Shown: in pieces, positions 26,113 through 35,701 of the stretch | Layout: each line of letters starts with the position of its first letter | How positions within the stretch are numbered: the stretch's first letter is position 1 | Source: an uncultured Myxococcales bacterium | Lineage (GTDB): Bacteria > Myxococcota_A > Bradymonadia > UBA7976 > VGTA01 | DNA: 64,000 nucleotides | NCBI GenBank assembly: GCA_937146725.1 | Contig: CAKZRU010000111.1 | Location: 1 to 64,000, forward strand | Direction: 5' to 3' | Made by a program: the position numbers and the translations under genes | The notes under the pieces: generated by a model | Seen by the model: the letters and a program-made list of their open reading frames with translations, nothing else | Database searches by the model: none | Told to the model about the DNA's origin: nothing

Positions 26113-26550
26113 TTATTTTTTGTGACCTTGAGGATAAACATCATCCTTGGTTCCCTTTGAACCATCAGGGCCCGTTGAGAAGATCACAAAAGGCTTATCA
26201 CCTGAAGAACGCTTATAAATCAGCTCATTATTCCAAGAGTCCTTGGGCATGCTCTTTACATATGGGCGAAAACCACCAGGAGGATTGATCAGATCTTTGA
26301 GGCTGTCTGGATACTCAGAAACTTGGGTGTAGTACATTTGTACCGCTTGCTCAACCGAAGCGATCTTAGTTTGAGTCGTGCCAATCTTAGCATTGTCAAA
26401 GGTACCCATAAGGTTGGTGACCACCACTGTTGCCAAAAGACCTAGAATGGCCACAACGATCATGATCTCTAAAAGAGTCATACCTTTTTGGCCATCACGA
26501 AGGGCTTGTTTTTGAGCAAGAAGACGTTGATGTGTACGAGAATGTGACAT
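26113..26550 (-). CDS. gspG: Major pseudopilin GspG
   Basis: 145 residues, the normal size. Prepilin motif KG^MTLLEIMIVVAILGLLATVV; conserved YPDSLKDLINPP, then PKDSWNN, and the C-terminal calcium-site segment GPDGSKGTKDDV, all diagnostic of GspG. It forms the pseudopilus that pushes substrates through GspD. AGGAG precedes the ATG. The prepilin peptidase (GspO/PilD) needed for processing is not in the window. Confidence 0.94.
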   Translation of the reverse strand: MSHSRTHQRLLAQKQALRDGQKGMTLLEIMIVVAILGLLATVVVTNLMGTFDNAKIGTTQTKIASVEQAVQMYYTQVSEYPDSLKDLINPPGGFRPYVKSMPKDSWNNELIYKRSSGDKPFVIFSTGPDGSKGTKDDVYPQGHKK

Positions 26551-26584
26551 TTGAAGTACTCCTACGTAATTTAAAAGTTATAGA

Positions 26585-27811
26585 TTATTGAATGAACTCA
26601 TTCATTTGAAGAATTGGCATTAAAACAGCAAAAACCACCACAGCGATGGTGCCACCCATAAAAACAATCATAAGTGGCTCTAAAAGAGTGGTGAGACGAG
26701 AGACTTTGTTTTCCACTTGGCTCTCATAGGTTTCGGCGACAACTCCAAGCATTTCCTCTAGAGCTCCTGAGCGCTCACCAACCGAAATCATATGAATCAA
26801 CATATTGGGAAAACGTCCACTTTCTCTAAGTGGCGTTGCCAAAGCATGACCTTCTTTGACCGCAACTCGAGCCTTTTCTACCGCCTCAAGTAAGATCTGA
26901 TTCTCAAGAACATTTTTGGTAATCTCTAATGCGGTAAGCAAAGGGACTCCAGAAGTTAAAAGAGTCGCTAAAGTCTTGGTAAAACGAGATAAGTCGACCA
27001 ATAAAAAGAGCTCGCCAAAAATAGGAAACTTAAGCTTTAAATTATCCCATTTTCGCCGTCCATGCTCTTTTTTGATGTAACGCTTAAAAAGTTGAAGTGA
27101 GAGAATTCCACCTACAATAAAAAGCAGTAGGTAATCTTGTAACAGATGACTGATCATAATGATCAAACGCGTAACGAATGGAAGAGTTTGCCCACTATCA
27201 GCAAAAATTTGGGTAATCTGTGGAATCACAAACACAAATAAACCGACTAAAATAAGTGCACCGACACTGATCATGATGACCGGATACATCATAGCGCTGA
27301 CAATGTTTTGGCGAAGCTTAACCGAGGCCTCTGAAAACTCTGCTAAGCGGACTAAGATAGCGTCTAGGGTACCGGAAGCCTCGCCGGAACGAACCATACT
27401 AGAATACAAGGGTCCAAAAACATCTCGATATTGGTCAAGTGAATGAGCAAAACTTACCCCCTCGTTTACGTCGGAACGTACCTTTACCAAAATCTTTTTA
27501 AGCTTAGGTTTATCAACCTGCTCAGTACATGCCGCAAGAGCGTCTGCTAAGGGAATACGCGCCTTTACAAGCGTTGCTAATTGTCTTGTAAATAAGGAAA
27601 TATCTTGGGGCGTAATCTTCTCAAACATGGCGTTAAAGTCGATTTCAGCACTTAAAATACTTTGTCCTGCTTTACGACCAGCCCCGATTTGCGTGACATA
27701 AATCCCACGCTGCTTTAAAAGCTGACGCAGCATTTTAGGGCTGTCAGCTTCCATGGTGCCTTTTACTTTTTTTCCACGTTTATCAACGCCAGCATAGTCA
27801 TAATTGGGCAT
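26585..27811 (-). CDS. gspF: Type II secretion inner-membrane platform protein GspF
   Basis: 408 residues with the duplicated GspF domain: LFTRQLATLVKARIPLADAL in the first copy and FTKTLATLLTSGVPLLTALE in the second, and three membrane helices (for example IMISVGALILVGLFVFVIP and IVFMGGTIAVVVFAVLMPI). It begins PNYDYAGVDKRGKKVKGTM, the normal GspF opening. It contacts GspE and GspL. It lies between gspE and gspG. A paralogue, PilC, is at 46567. Confidence 0.94.
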   Translation of the reverse strand: MPNYDYAGVDKRGKKVKGTMEADSPKMLRQLLKQRGIYVTQIGAGRKAGQSILSAEIDFNAMFEKITPQDISLFTRQLATLVKARIPLADALAACTEQVDKPKLKKILVKVRSDVNEGVSFAHSLDQYRDVFGPLYSSMVRSGEASGTLDAILVRLAEFSEASVKLRQNIVSAMMYPVIMISVGALILVGLFVFVIPQITQIFADSGQTLPFVTRLIIMISHLLQDYLLLFIVGGILSLQLFKRYIKKEHGRRKWDNLKLKFPIFGELFLLVDLSRFTKTLATLLTSGVPLLTALEITKNVLENQILLEAVEKARVAVKEGHALATPLRESGRFPNMLIHMISVGERSGALEEMLGVVAETYESQVENKVSRLTTLLEPLMIVFMGGTIAVVVFAVLMPILQMNEFIQ

Positions 27812-27832
27812 AACTTACTCCTTTTCCCACAC

Positions 27833-29731
27833 TCAGTCGAAGGAAAGTAAATCGTCTTGGGTAACGCGTAAAACTTCAGCGATACTTGTTTCACCACTAA
27901 AGACCTTACTTGTTCCGTCGTCACGTAAAGTCAACATGCCCTTGGTGATCGCGCGCTTCTTAATGGTATTACTATCCACATTCGCCATAACCAGTGCACG
28001 AATCTCATCATCAACGACCAACAACTCATAAATACCGGTTCGTCCACGATAGCCATCACCATGGCAATCTTGGCAACCACGTCCCTTATAAACCACTCCG
28101 GACGATTCTTGTAAAAAGCGCTCACGGGTGTAGCCCAATTGGCTCAGCTCAATATCGGTAGGTACCACCGGCTCTTTACATGAGGAACATAAGGTACGGA
28201 CTAAGCGTTGAGCCATCATGCCGATCACCGAAGATGAAATTAGGAAAGGCTCCACGCCCATATCAACCAAACGGGTAACCGCACCGGCCGAGTCATTGGT
28301 GTGAAGGGTACTAAATACCAAGTGACCTGTTAACGAGGCTTGAATCGCAATTTCAGCGGTTTCTCGGTCACGAATCTCACCAATCATCACCACATCAGGG
28401 TCCTGACGAAGGATCGAACGCAAACCGGCCGCAAAGGTTAAGCCAACCTTACTATTCACCTGTGTTTGACTAATTCCGCCGATTTGGTATTCCACCGGAT
28501 CTTCTACGGTGATGATATTACGCGTTGGACTATTAATCTTTGCAAGACTTGCATAAAGAGAGGTTGTTTTACCAGATCCAGTTGGTCCGGTGACCAAGAT
28601 GATACCGTATGAGCGAGTAATTAACTCATTGATATTAGTGAGTACTTGATTGCCCATACCAATATCACTTAGATCTCGTAAAACAGAAGTCTTGTCGAGA
28701 ATACGCATAACCAAGCGCTCACCATGTGCGGTCGGTAAGGTTGATAAGCGAATATCGATTTCTTTACCGGCCACTTTAAGCTTGATACGTCCATCCTGTG
28801 GAATACGTTTTTCAGCAATATCCAAGCCCGCCATGACCTTAATACGAGAAGCTACCGGTGCATGAAAACGCTTAGGAGGAGGTGTAGAAAAAGCATCTTT
28901 AAGTATACCATCTACACGAAAGCGAATAGAGATTTCCCGTTCAAAGGGCTCGATGTGAATATCTGATGCTCGGTCTTTAATCGCATCCGAAAGAATCGCA
29001 TTTACCAAGCGAATAATTGGCGCTTCATCATCTGTATCGATAATGTCGATATCGATATCATTAAGGCCGGCATCAACATCCACCACCTGCTCTGCATCGA
29101 TTTCATCAATAACCTGTGAAGCAGCTGCTCGGCGGTCAAATATCTTATTAATCGCATCAATTAGGGGTTGCTCTGGGATCAAAACCGGTTCAATGGGTTC
29201 AGAAAACAGACGATAAAAAGCGCTTAAAGCATTTTGCGTTAAGGGATCAGCAATGCCCACTAATAAGCGCCCATCCTCTTGCCATAAAGGAAGAATCTTA
29301 TGTTCTTTGGCATACACGACTCGTAAAGATTGCGAGTAATCTAGATTTACGCGATCTAGATCAATCTCTGCTAAAAAGCGAAGCCCAATCACCTTGGCTG
29401 CCGCCTCAAGCCACTCAAGTTCACTCACTTCCCTCGTTTTTAAGATCACTTCTTTGGGCGACACAAAGCTTGGGGCTTCCGGAACCTCATCCAAAGAAGG
29501 CTCATTGAGCTCACTGATATCTGTGACATCACTCAAGTCTGCTAGGTCATCTAGTGCAATCATATCTAAGCTGTCATCGAGCTCATCAATGCTATTCAAG
29601 GCGTGCTTAGGAACAATGTTAAGTGAGTTTCCAAACAGTACTGATTGGTCAGGACAAGCTTTTTGAAACAAGTCATCCGAAATCTGTCCTTGCTTGTGAA
29701 GCTGTTGAGCAACTTGACGTTCAAATCTCAT
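27833..29731 (-). CDS. gspE: Type II secretion ATPase GspE
   Basis: 632 residues. An extended N-terminal domain contains an acidic stretch (IDELDDSLDMIALDDLADLS). The ATPase core carries Walker A GPTGSGKTTSLYA, the Asp box ITVEDPVEYQ, Walker B DPDVVMIGEIRD, and the His box TGHLVFSTLHTND. A C-terminal zinc module has CSSC and CQDC pairs, as in classic GspE. It powers pseudopilus assembly through GspL and GspF. Between gspD and gspF in the standard order. The acidic insert in the N-terminal domain is longer than usual. Confidence 0.94.
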   Translation of the reverse strand: MRFERQVAQQLHKQGQISDDLFQKACPDQSVLFGNSLNIVPKHALNSIDELDDSLDMIALDDLADLSDVTDISELNEPSLDEVPEAPSFVSPKEVILKTREVSELEWLEAAAKVIGLRFLAEIDLDRVNLDYSQSLRVVYAKEHKILPLWQEDGRLLVGIADPLTQNALSAFYRLFSEPIEPVLIPEQPLIDAINKIFDRRAAASQVIDEIDAEQVVDVDAGLNDIDIDIIDTDDEAPIIRLVNAILSDAIKDRASDIHIEPFEREISIRFRVDGILKDAFSTPPPKRFHAPVASRIKVMAGLDIAEKRIPQDGRIKLKVAGKEIDIRLSTLPTAHGERLVMRILDKTSVLRDLSDIGMGNQVLTNINELITRSYGIILVTGPTGSGKTTSLYASLAKINSPTRNIITVEDPVEYQIGGISQTQVNSKVGLTFAAGLRSILRQDPDVVMIGEIRDRETAEIAIQASLTGHLVFSTLHTNDSAGAVTRLVDMGVEPFLISSSVIGMMAQRLVRTLCSSCKEPVVPTDIELSQLGYTRERFLQESSGVVYKGRGCQDCHGDGYRGRTGIYELLVVDDEIRALVMANVDSNTIKKRAITKGMLTLRDDGTSKVFSGETSIAEVLRVTQDDLLSFD

Positions 29732-29797
29732 AAGGTTTTTCTCACTCTATCTCGACTGATGGGTACTAGAACTCATTGAGTCATACTTTTACAAAGA

Positions 29798-32734
29798 TTA
29801 CTCTTCAGCAAAAGGATCACTGAGGTCACTCTCTTTTGGCTGTGCATTAGCTGCGGCCTTAGTATCCGCTGGCTTAGAAACTTCAACCTTGATGGCTGGC
29901 TTTTCTTCCTTCGCCTCTGCTTGAGTAGCCGTAGTCATCACCTTTGTACCTTTGTTAAGCTGATCTTTGGATACGAGAGGGTTGAGTGAAGGCACTTCCA
30001 CTCCATCAAGTTCTTGAGGTAAAGGTGGGCGTTCTTCTTGCTTTTTAAGTTGCTCTAGAAGCTCGGTCTCTTTTTCGGCGGCCTTAAGCGATTGGTTAAT
30101 CGCCTCTAAAAGACCATGTTTTTTACCAAAATCTAAACCAAGTTTAAGCTCACTGCCTTCTTGTTGGAAACGAGCAACAAACTCTCGATGTTCTTCAAGC
30201 TTGCGTTGGAAGATTGCTCTAAAGTCATCTGGCCCTTCAATCACATGCGGTGTAAGTAACAGAAGAAGATTTCTGCGTTCACGATCTCGTTTGGTTGTTC
30301 TAAAGAAATAACCAATTACCGGAATCTCACCCAACCATGGAATAGCACTTACGTTATTGATTTGTCGGGTTTTTTGGAGTCCACCAACCACAACTGTATT
30401 TTGGTCTTGAACCACAACTGTACTCTTAATGCTACGCTTAGAAGTTGTTGGTCCAACTTGGGGATCAATACTTTCGATTTCTTCGATCACTTGATCGATT
30501 TCAAGGGTCACAAAGTTTGCAGCATTAATGCGAGGGGTAATCTTTAAGGTTAAAGCCACATCTTGTCGTTGCACATTTACAGTTGGGAAGAAACCACCCA
30601 AGCCACCCATGGCTCCACCTAGACGTCCACCAGCGCCTCCTAAACCACCCAAACCACCAAGGCCACCCATACCGCCAGCAATACCGGCAATAAATGGTAC
30701 ATTCGAACCTACAACAATCTCGGCTTCTTCATTATCTGTGGTCAAGATATGTGGTGTTGACATAATGTTTACGTCGTCGCTTTTGGAAAGCGCCTGCATA
30801 ATCGCTCCAAAAGAGGGCAAATCTAAACCGGCAATTTCAACACCACTTGCGGGTCCTTGAGTCGCAACAGCAAGACCGGTTAAAGTCGCAGCACTACTTA
30901 GGTCAAAAGATTTGGTTGAACCGGGTTGATTACTAAATACTAAAGGTACAGTTTCACCAGCCACAGTGCCTTCACTCGCACCATGTAAAGAAATACCAAA
31001 GTCACGCTGATTACGAATAGACACTTCCATTACCACTGCTTCAATGAATACTTGGCGACGAGGCTTATCAAGAATATCAATCACCTTTTTAAGGGCCAAG
31101 TAATCCTTAAAGCTTGCTGTAATCACCAAAGCATTAGTGTCCTCATCTGCAGTTACAGATACCTCACCCTCAAAGAGAGCGGCTGAGTTGGCTCCGGCAG
31201 AAGCGCCTCCTTTACTGCTGCGCTTAGCTTGCGGTTTTCTACGTGTTGTACCACTATTTCCACCTCTGCTTCGCTGTTCTTGACTTAAGCTACTTAAAAC
31301 ATTGGACAAGTCAGCTGCTTTAGCGTGATTTAGCTGATGAATATGAACCTGTCCATCACCTTCAACCGGAATATCGAGTTTAGCAATCAAAGATTTAACC
31401 CGTGCATAACTTCGAGCATTAGCCTTGATTAAAAGGCGATTGGTACGCTCATCTGCAATAACCTTACTGACGCGAGCATCAAGTTCCGAGTCGCCCACGC
31501 TGCTGCTTTCAGCGCTGGAAGATCTTTTCGCATTTTTAATGCGCTTACGATTTCGATTATTGGTCTTTCGATTACGATTAGTATTGGGGCGAGGACGGTT
31601 ATTCTTTTCTTCGCTGACCTCAAAAACCTCTTGAATCTTTTGAGCAATATCAGTCGCTTCTGCATGTAGGATTTGATAAGTCCAAAGCTGTTCTTCACCG
31701 CCTGGCACATCCAAATCTTTGATCAGAGCAAGTAACTTACGAAGGTTACTTGCTAACTCAGTGATAATCATTGAGTTGTTGGGTTGGTAAATGATTATTT
31801 GAGCATTATTACTTGCCAGTTTAGTAATGATTTCATTCACTTCTTGTGCATCAACATGCTTAAGTTGCACAATTTGAGTCACCATTCGATCTTCGCGAGG
31901 GGGCGTGCTTTCACTGTCTTGGAAGGGGTCAGAGGAACGGGCAAAGTCCTTGATTTCAATAATTCTCCAAAACTTCCCTTGGCGAGAAATCGTCAGTCCG
32001 TTGGCCTCTAAGGCGGTTAGAAAGGCTCGATATGCCTCATCTGCACTAACCTTTACGGGTGAATAAATAGTAATTTTTTTACCCTTCAAAGGCTTTGATA
32101 AAATGATGTTTCTCATCTTGATACAGGCGATGAGCTTAACCACAGCTTCTAATTCTTCATCAACAATATCTAGGTGAAAACGAGCATTCTTTTTGGGCTT
32201 CACATATCCACATTTTTTAATGAAGTCTTCGCTCAAGTTATCTTCTGGCGCCTTACCGCTTTCAGAAATCACTTGGCTTTTATCTCCGCTTGACTTAGGT
32301 GCAGCTAAAGCTCTGTCATCTTTGGCGGGCTTAGGTTGATTGACTTTAGAATTTCGCTGACTACGTGCTTTTTGAGCCTGTTTTTGTCGTTTTTGCTTTT
32401 TTTCTCGCTCAGCTTGCTTACGCTCTTGAATCTTACGAAGCGCTTCTGAACGACGCTGAGCTTGATCCCGTTGACTAACGACCTGCTTTACCTTAGGACT
32501 AATCTTGGGCATAACTCTTGGCGCAATGGGAATCGGTGGTAAAACCTTATTTTGTGCCCAAGCCTCTTGTTGACTAAACGACCCAAGGATTAAGGAAAGT
32601 AAACTAAGATTCAGCAGAGTCAAAATCAAGTAATGCTTTGTCTTAGACTGCTTTGGGGCCAAAACAGATAAATGCTTATTCTTTGGCTGAAGAAGACTTG
32701 GTATGGACTCTATTGATCGATGCAAGTTTAACAT
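29798..32734 (-). CDS. gspD: Type II secretion outer-membrane secretin GspD
   Basis: 978 residues, longer than the usual ~650-750. After a signal-like helix (LILTLLNLSLLSLILGSF) comes a ~120-residue Lys/Gln/Arg-rich region, then N0 (LDIVDEELEAVVKLIACI), N1-N3 repeats (VQLKHVDAQEVNEIITKLA; IHQLNHAKAADLSNVLSSL) separated by basic low-complexity linkers, and the secretin core (RRQVFIEAVVMEVSI; TPHILTTDNEEAEIVVGSNVPF; VVVGGLQKTRQINNVSAIPW). A Gly-rich loop (GMGGLGGLGGLGGAGG) sits in the gate region. The C-terminus is charged and extended. It is the outer-membrane channel for folded substrates. The start could be one of several ATGs. Confidence 0.93.
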   Translation of the reverse strand: MLNLHRSIESIPSLLQPKNKHLSVLAPKQSKTKHYLILTLLNLSLLSLILGSFSQQEAWAQNKVLPPIPIAPRVMPKISPKVKQVVSQRDQAQRRSEALRKIQERKQAEREKKQKRQKQAQKARSQRNSKVNQPKPAKDDRALAAPKSSGDKSQVISESGKAPEDNLSEDFIKKCGYVKPKKNARFHLDIVDEELEAVVKLIACIKMRNIILSKPLKGKKITIYSPVKVSADEAYRAFLTALEANGLTISRQGKFWRIIEIKDFARSSDPFQDSESTPPREDRMVTQIVQLKHVDAQEVNEIITKLASNNAQIIIYQPNNSMIITELASNLRKLLALIKDLDVPGGEEQLWTYQILHAEATDIAQKIQEVFEVSEEKNNRPRPNTNRNRKTNNRNRKRIKNAKRSSSAESSSVGDSELDARVSKVIADERTNRLLIKANARSYARVKSLIAKLDIPVEGDGQVHIHQLNHAKAADLSNVLSSLSQEQRSRGGNSGTTRRKPQAKRSSKGGASAGANSAALFEGEVSVTADEDTNALVITASFKDYLALKKVIDILDKPRRQVFIEAVVMEVSIRNQRDFGISLHGASEGTVAGETVPLVFSNQPGSTKSFDLSSAATLTGLAVATQGPASGVEIAGLDLPSFGAIMQALSKSDDVNIMSTPHILTTDNEEAEIVVGSNVPFIAGIAGGMGGLGGLGGLGGAGGRLGGAMGGLGGFFPTVNVQRQDVALTLKITPRINAANFVTLEIDQVIEEIESIDPQVGPTTSKRSIKSTVVVQDQNTVVVGGLQKTRQINNVSAIPWLGEIPVIGYFFRTTKRDRERRNLLLLLTPHVIEGPDDFRAIFQRKLEEHREFVARFQQEGSELKLGLDFGKKHGLLEAINQSLKAAEKETELLEQLKKQEERPPLPQELDGVEVPSLNPLVSKDQLNKGTKVMTTATQAEAKEEKPAIKVEVSKPADTKAAANAQPKESDLSDPFAEE

Positions 32735-32800
32735 ATATTTTTCTCGATTAAGTCGTGCAGTTGAATGCTGAGATCAGTGAAGCTAAAAGTTTATGTCAGA

Positions 32801-33757
32801 TTATTTAATGTTGTACTCAAAGGAACTCATCTTACCTCGACGTTCTAGGTCAAGATTAAGATTATCGCTACTCTTGAGCTTTTCAAAAAGTCCAAGAGCT
32901 TTGTTAATAGAGGTTAATTCCTCACCACCCACCGATTTGAGTACATCTCCGGATTTCAACCCAAGATGTCGGAAGATAGAGTTTGAACGAATCCCAACCA
33001 CTTTAAATCCGGCTGGCTTGCCTCGCTTATAATGAGGAATTACCCTTGCTTGTCGAACTAAGTTATCAAGGTCATTAAGTTGCTCATCAAGCATGGCTCG
33101 ATCAACCTCAAAGCGTCCTGGTGACACTTCTTTAATTCCATCTTTAAACTTATTTCCCTTAGACTTGTTTCTTTTACGCTTTTTAGGAGGCGTATAACGC
33201 TTGGGTTTACCTGCATTCTTTTTGCCTAAGTTTAGACATTCAAACTGTCCTTGATTGGCAAGAACAACTCGCTGTCCATTACCTGACCATTGAATCGCTA
33301 CGATTTCTTGGTCTTCAATGGTATCAGTAATCCGAAAGATTCGATCACTTCCATCAACATTGATCATTGCATATGAGGCCGAAGGAGGCTCTGCTACCAT
33401 GGTCACTTGCAAGGTGACTTTAAGCTTACTTTCTTCGCAATCTTCATAGGGCTGTGGCAACTGGCCAATAGGCTTTTTATCTTCCTCTTGCTCCGCTTTG
33501 CTTTTCTCTTCTTCGGGGCTGGGCGGATTTGCATTAAATAAGTTTCGTTGATCGATTTCATTGGCCCAACGAGTTCGACTTGTCTGGCTTAACTTAGACC
33601 GTTTTATTGCTTTTCTAGGAAGCTTTGTATTTTTGACCAATGCCTCTTGGGCACCTTGTAGGACAAAATGTCCAACAAGTTGACTGGCAGAGTGAGCAAC
33701 AATCGCGATGAGGCCTAGGTGTAACACCCAGAGATACCTCTTAAGATATGCTTCCAT
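32801..33757 (-). CDS. gspC: Type II secretion protein GspC with C-terminal PDZ domain
   Basis: 318 residues, first gene of the operon. One membrane helix near the N-terminus (YLWVLHLGLIAIVAHSASQL), the HR domain (residues ~100-180, KLKVTLQVTMVAEPPSASYAMI), a basic linker, and a PDZ-like end (GFKVVGIRSNSIFRHLGLKSG, DVLKSVGGEEL). GspC couples the platform to GspD and helps select substrates. The ATG at 33757 is chosen because GGGAG lies 10 bp upstream; the longer open frame lacks support. A sigma-54 promoter match lies ~135 bp upstream. Confidence 0.9.
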   Translation of the reverse strand: MEAYLKRYLWVLHLGLIAIVAHSASQLVGHFVLQGAQEALVKNTKLPRKAIKRSKLSQTSRTRWANEIDQRNLFNANPPSPEEEKSKAEQEEDKKPIGQLPQPYEDCEESKLKVTLQVTMVAEPPSASYAMINVDGSDRIFRITDTIEDQEIVAIQWSGNGQRVVLANQGQFECLNLGKKNAGKPKRYTPPKKRKRNKSKGNKFKDGIKEVSPGRFEVDRAMLDEQLNDLDNLVRQARVIPHYKRGKPAGFKVVGIRSNSIFRHLGLKSGDVLKSVGGEELTSINKALGLFEKLKSSDNLNLDLERRGKMSSFEYNIK

Positions 33758-33892
33758 GTCATCAACTCCCGAGAACAAGTAATAAGGAATAAGAAACAAA
33801 AGGAGAGTCTATATACAGCGAACTCAGCCTAAGATCAAAAGATCTATACAATTAATACCGAAAAAACTAGTGATATTAATCTTGTACAAATA

Positions 33893-33908
33893 AGCATGAA
33901 GTATGCCA
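33893..33908 (-). promoter_or_regulatory. Candidate sigma-54 promoter of the gsp operon
   Basis: On the minus strand TGGCATACTTCATGCT has the required GG and GC dinucleotides exactly ten bases apart and keeps TGGCA and TGC of the consensus TGGCACG-N4-TTGCW. Transcription would start near 33882, about 125 bases before the gspC ATG. Confidence 0.55.
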
Positions 33909-34023
33909 ACTTCACACATCCAGACCTTTTAGACTTAATCATACAACAATAGTCAAATTAAATTGATCACTTACCAATCCTAACTTTGTTGAACAAAGTA
34001 AACACTCCTTCTTTTTATTGAGT

Positions 34024-34061
34024 GACAAATTGTCATTTAGTCGCTTTTGTGACAAATTGTC
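34024..34061. promoter_or_regulatory. Two palindromic activator sites upstream of gspC
   Basis: GACAAATTGTC occurs twice, 34024-34034 and 34051-34061, each a GACA-N3-TGTC palindrome, with centres 27 bp apart. Their centres lie 122 and 149 bp upstream of the -24 GG, the usual place for enhancer sites of NtrC-type activators. The neighbouring activator gene is the natural candidate binder. Confidence 0.55.
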
Positions 34062-34090
34062 TTTTATGAGTGAGTATGCCCACATAATTG

Positions 34091-34154
34091 TGCATCAGAT
34101 CAAGTGTGCATCAGATCAAGTGTGCATCAGATCAAGTGTGAATCAGATAGAGTA
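34091..34154. repeat. Four tandem 16-bp repeats
   Basis: TGCATCAGATCAAGTG is repeated exactly at 34091, 34107 and 34123, with a degenerate fourth copy at 34139-34154. It lies just past the end of the activator gene and upstream of the palindromes. The 16-bp period is not a whole number of helical turns. It may be a protein-binding array or simple slippage product. Confidence 0.9.
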
Positions 34155-34184
34155 AAACTTAGTCCTTAACGATCTCAATCATCC

Positions 34185-35588
34185 TCAATCTTCTTCAAAA
34201 GTAGCAAGTTTCCTGTAAATCGTTCGGGTTGCAATCCCTAGAAGCTGTGCTGTTTGACGTTTATCACCATTGGTAAATGCAAGCGTTTTCATAATTAACT
34301 TTCGCTCGACTTCTTGCAGAGGAGTGCCCAATGGAACGGCAAAAAGGGCCGGATCGAAACTCTTCCCTCCCTTTTTAAAATCGCTAGACTCTAAGTTCGC
34401 TAAACCTTTGTAGATTTCACTAGGTAAGTCACTCGGCTGAATACTTGTTTCCTGACCAAGCACAATTGCTCGCTCAATCGTATTTTCGAGCTCTCTCACA
34501 TTTCCAGGCCATTGATATTCTTTTAAAAGTGTCATTGCCGCCGGACTAATACTCTTGAGCTCTTTTTGATGTCGCTGACTGAATTTTTTTAGAAAATGCT
34601 CACAGAGCAAAGGAACATCATCATATCTCTCTCTAAGAGGTGGTAGGGTTAAAGCAATCACCTTAAGCCGATAATAAAGATCTTCACGAAAGTCATTTTC
34701 TTTAACCGCATCAGCTAAGTCGATATTTGTGGCCGCAATGACTCGGCAGTCGGATCTGAGGGTCTTGTTCCCACCTACTGTTTCATATTCTCCACTCTGT
34801 AAAACACGTAAAAGTTTGACTTGCAAATGTAAGGGCATTTCACCGATTTCATCCAAAAATAAAGTACCGCCATGGGCGCGGCTAAAGCGCCCTTCTCTTT
34901 GACTATGAGCTCCGGTAAATGCACCTTTTTCAACCCCAAAAAGCTCTGCTTCGATGATCCCCTCAGGTAAGGCACCACAGTTAACTGCAATAAAGGGCCC
35001 TTGAGCTCGCGAAGAACGCTCATGAATCATTTTGGCAAACACTTCTTTTCCGGTTCCGCTTTCACCCTGTAATAAAATCGTCGCTTGTGATGGAGCCGCT
35101 TGCAACGCGAGTTCAAGAACCTTTCTAAAAGTAGGTGCATGGCCCACAACGCCCATTTGTAGACTCGCTGCTGTTCTCGCCTGAGCAAGAGCCTGCTTGA
35201 GCTCTTGGTTTTCTTGAATTAAGCTGACTCGTTCAAGAGCTCTTTGAATCACTCGCTCAATTTCGGCTCGGCGAAAAGGCTTTGTAATAAAATCATAAGC
35301 CCCACGACGCATTGCCTCAACGGCTCGTTCAATGGTTCCATAGGCGGTCATGATCACAATCTCGGCCTGTGTTTGGAGTTCTTTAAGCTCAACAAGCAAA
35401 TCCAATCCGTCAATATCAGGAAGCATCAAATCGCTTAGGATAATGGTAAAGTTTTTATTTTTACACAGCTCAAGTGCTTCTTGGCCTCTTGGTATGCCGG
35501 TGACATCCAAGTTCATCTTTGTAAAAATCTTAACTAAACTCGCAAGATGTGAGGTATCGTCATCAATAATTAGTAAGCTTGGTGACAT
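34185..35588 (-). CDS. NtrC-family response regulator, sigma-54 activator (PilR-like candidate)
   Basis: 467 residues in three domains. Receiver: LLIIDDDTSH acidic pocket, phospho-acceptor Asp in LSDLMLPDIDG, Thr in VIMTAYG, Lys in ITKPF. AAA+ domain: Walker A GESGTGKEVFAKMIH, the sigma-54-contacting GAFTGA in GVEKGAFTGAHSQ, Walker B GGTLFLDEIGEMPLH, and arginine-finger region NVRELENTIERA. Fis-type helix-turn-helix at the end: DKRQTAQLLGIATRTIYRKL. All elements of an active enhancer-binding protein are intact. No kinase is adjacent; the only kinase in the window is PilS at 44749, whose operon lacks PilR. The gene precedes gspC in the same direction, with palindromes and a sigma-54 promoter between. 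The ATG at 35588 is chosen, with GGAG about 12 bases upstream. Confidence 0.92.
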   Translation of the reverse strand: MSPSLLIIDDDTSHLASLVKIFTKMNLDVTGIPRGQEALELCKNKNFTIILSDLMLPDIDGLDLLVELKELQTQAEIVIMTAYGTIERAVEAMRRGAYDFITKPFRRAEIERVIQRALERVSLIQENQELKQALAQARTAASLQMGVVGHAPTFRKVLELALQAAPSQATILLQGESGTGKEVFAKMIHERSSRAQGPFIAVNCGALPEGIIEAELFGVEKGAFTGAHSQREGRFSRAHGGTLFLDEIGEMPLHLQVKLLRVLQSGEYETVGGNKTLRSDCRVIAATNIDLADAVKENDFREDLYYRLKVIALTLPPLRERYDDVPLLCEHFLKKFSQRHQKELKSISPAAMTLLKEYQWPGNVRELENTIERAIVLGQETSIQPSDLPSEIYKGLANLESSDFKKGGKSFDPALFAVPLGTPLQEVERKLIMKTLAFTNGDKRQTAQLLGIATRTIYRKLATFEED

Positions 35589-35701
35589 AAAATACAAAGT
35601 CTCCGATTTCTTAGGGGTTCATCTTGCATTTAAACACTTTTTAAGTTAAAAGCATTTCTCTAAATAAGTATTAATAAGTTATTTGCACTAGGAGTTACGA
35701 C

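Noticed and set aside
35661-35685. Zur box before zinc-independent L31
   Set aside because: The AT-rich stretch is only weakly palindromic and does not match a Zur consensus I know.
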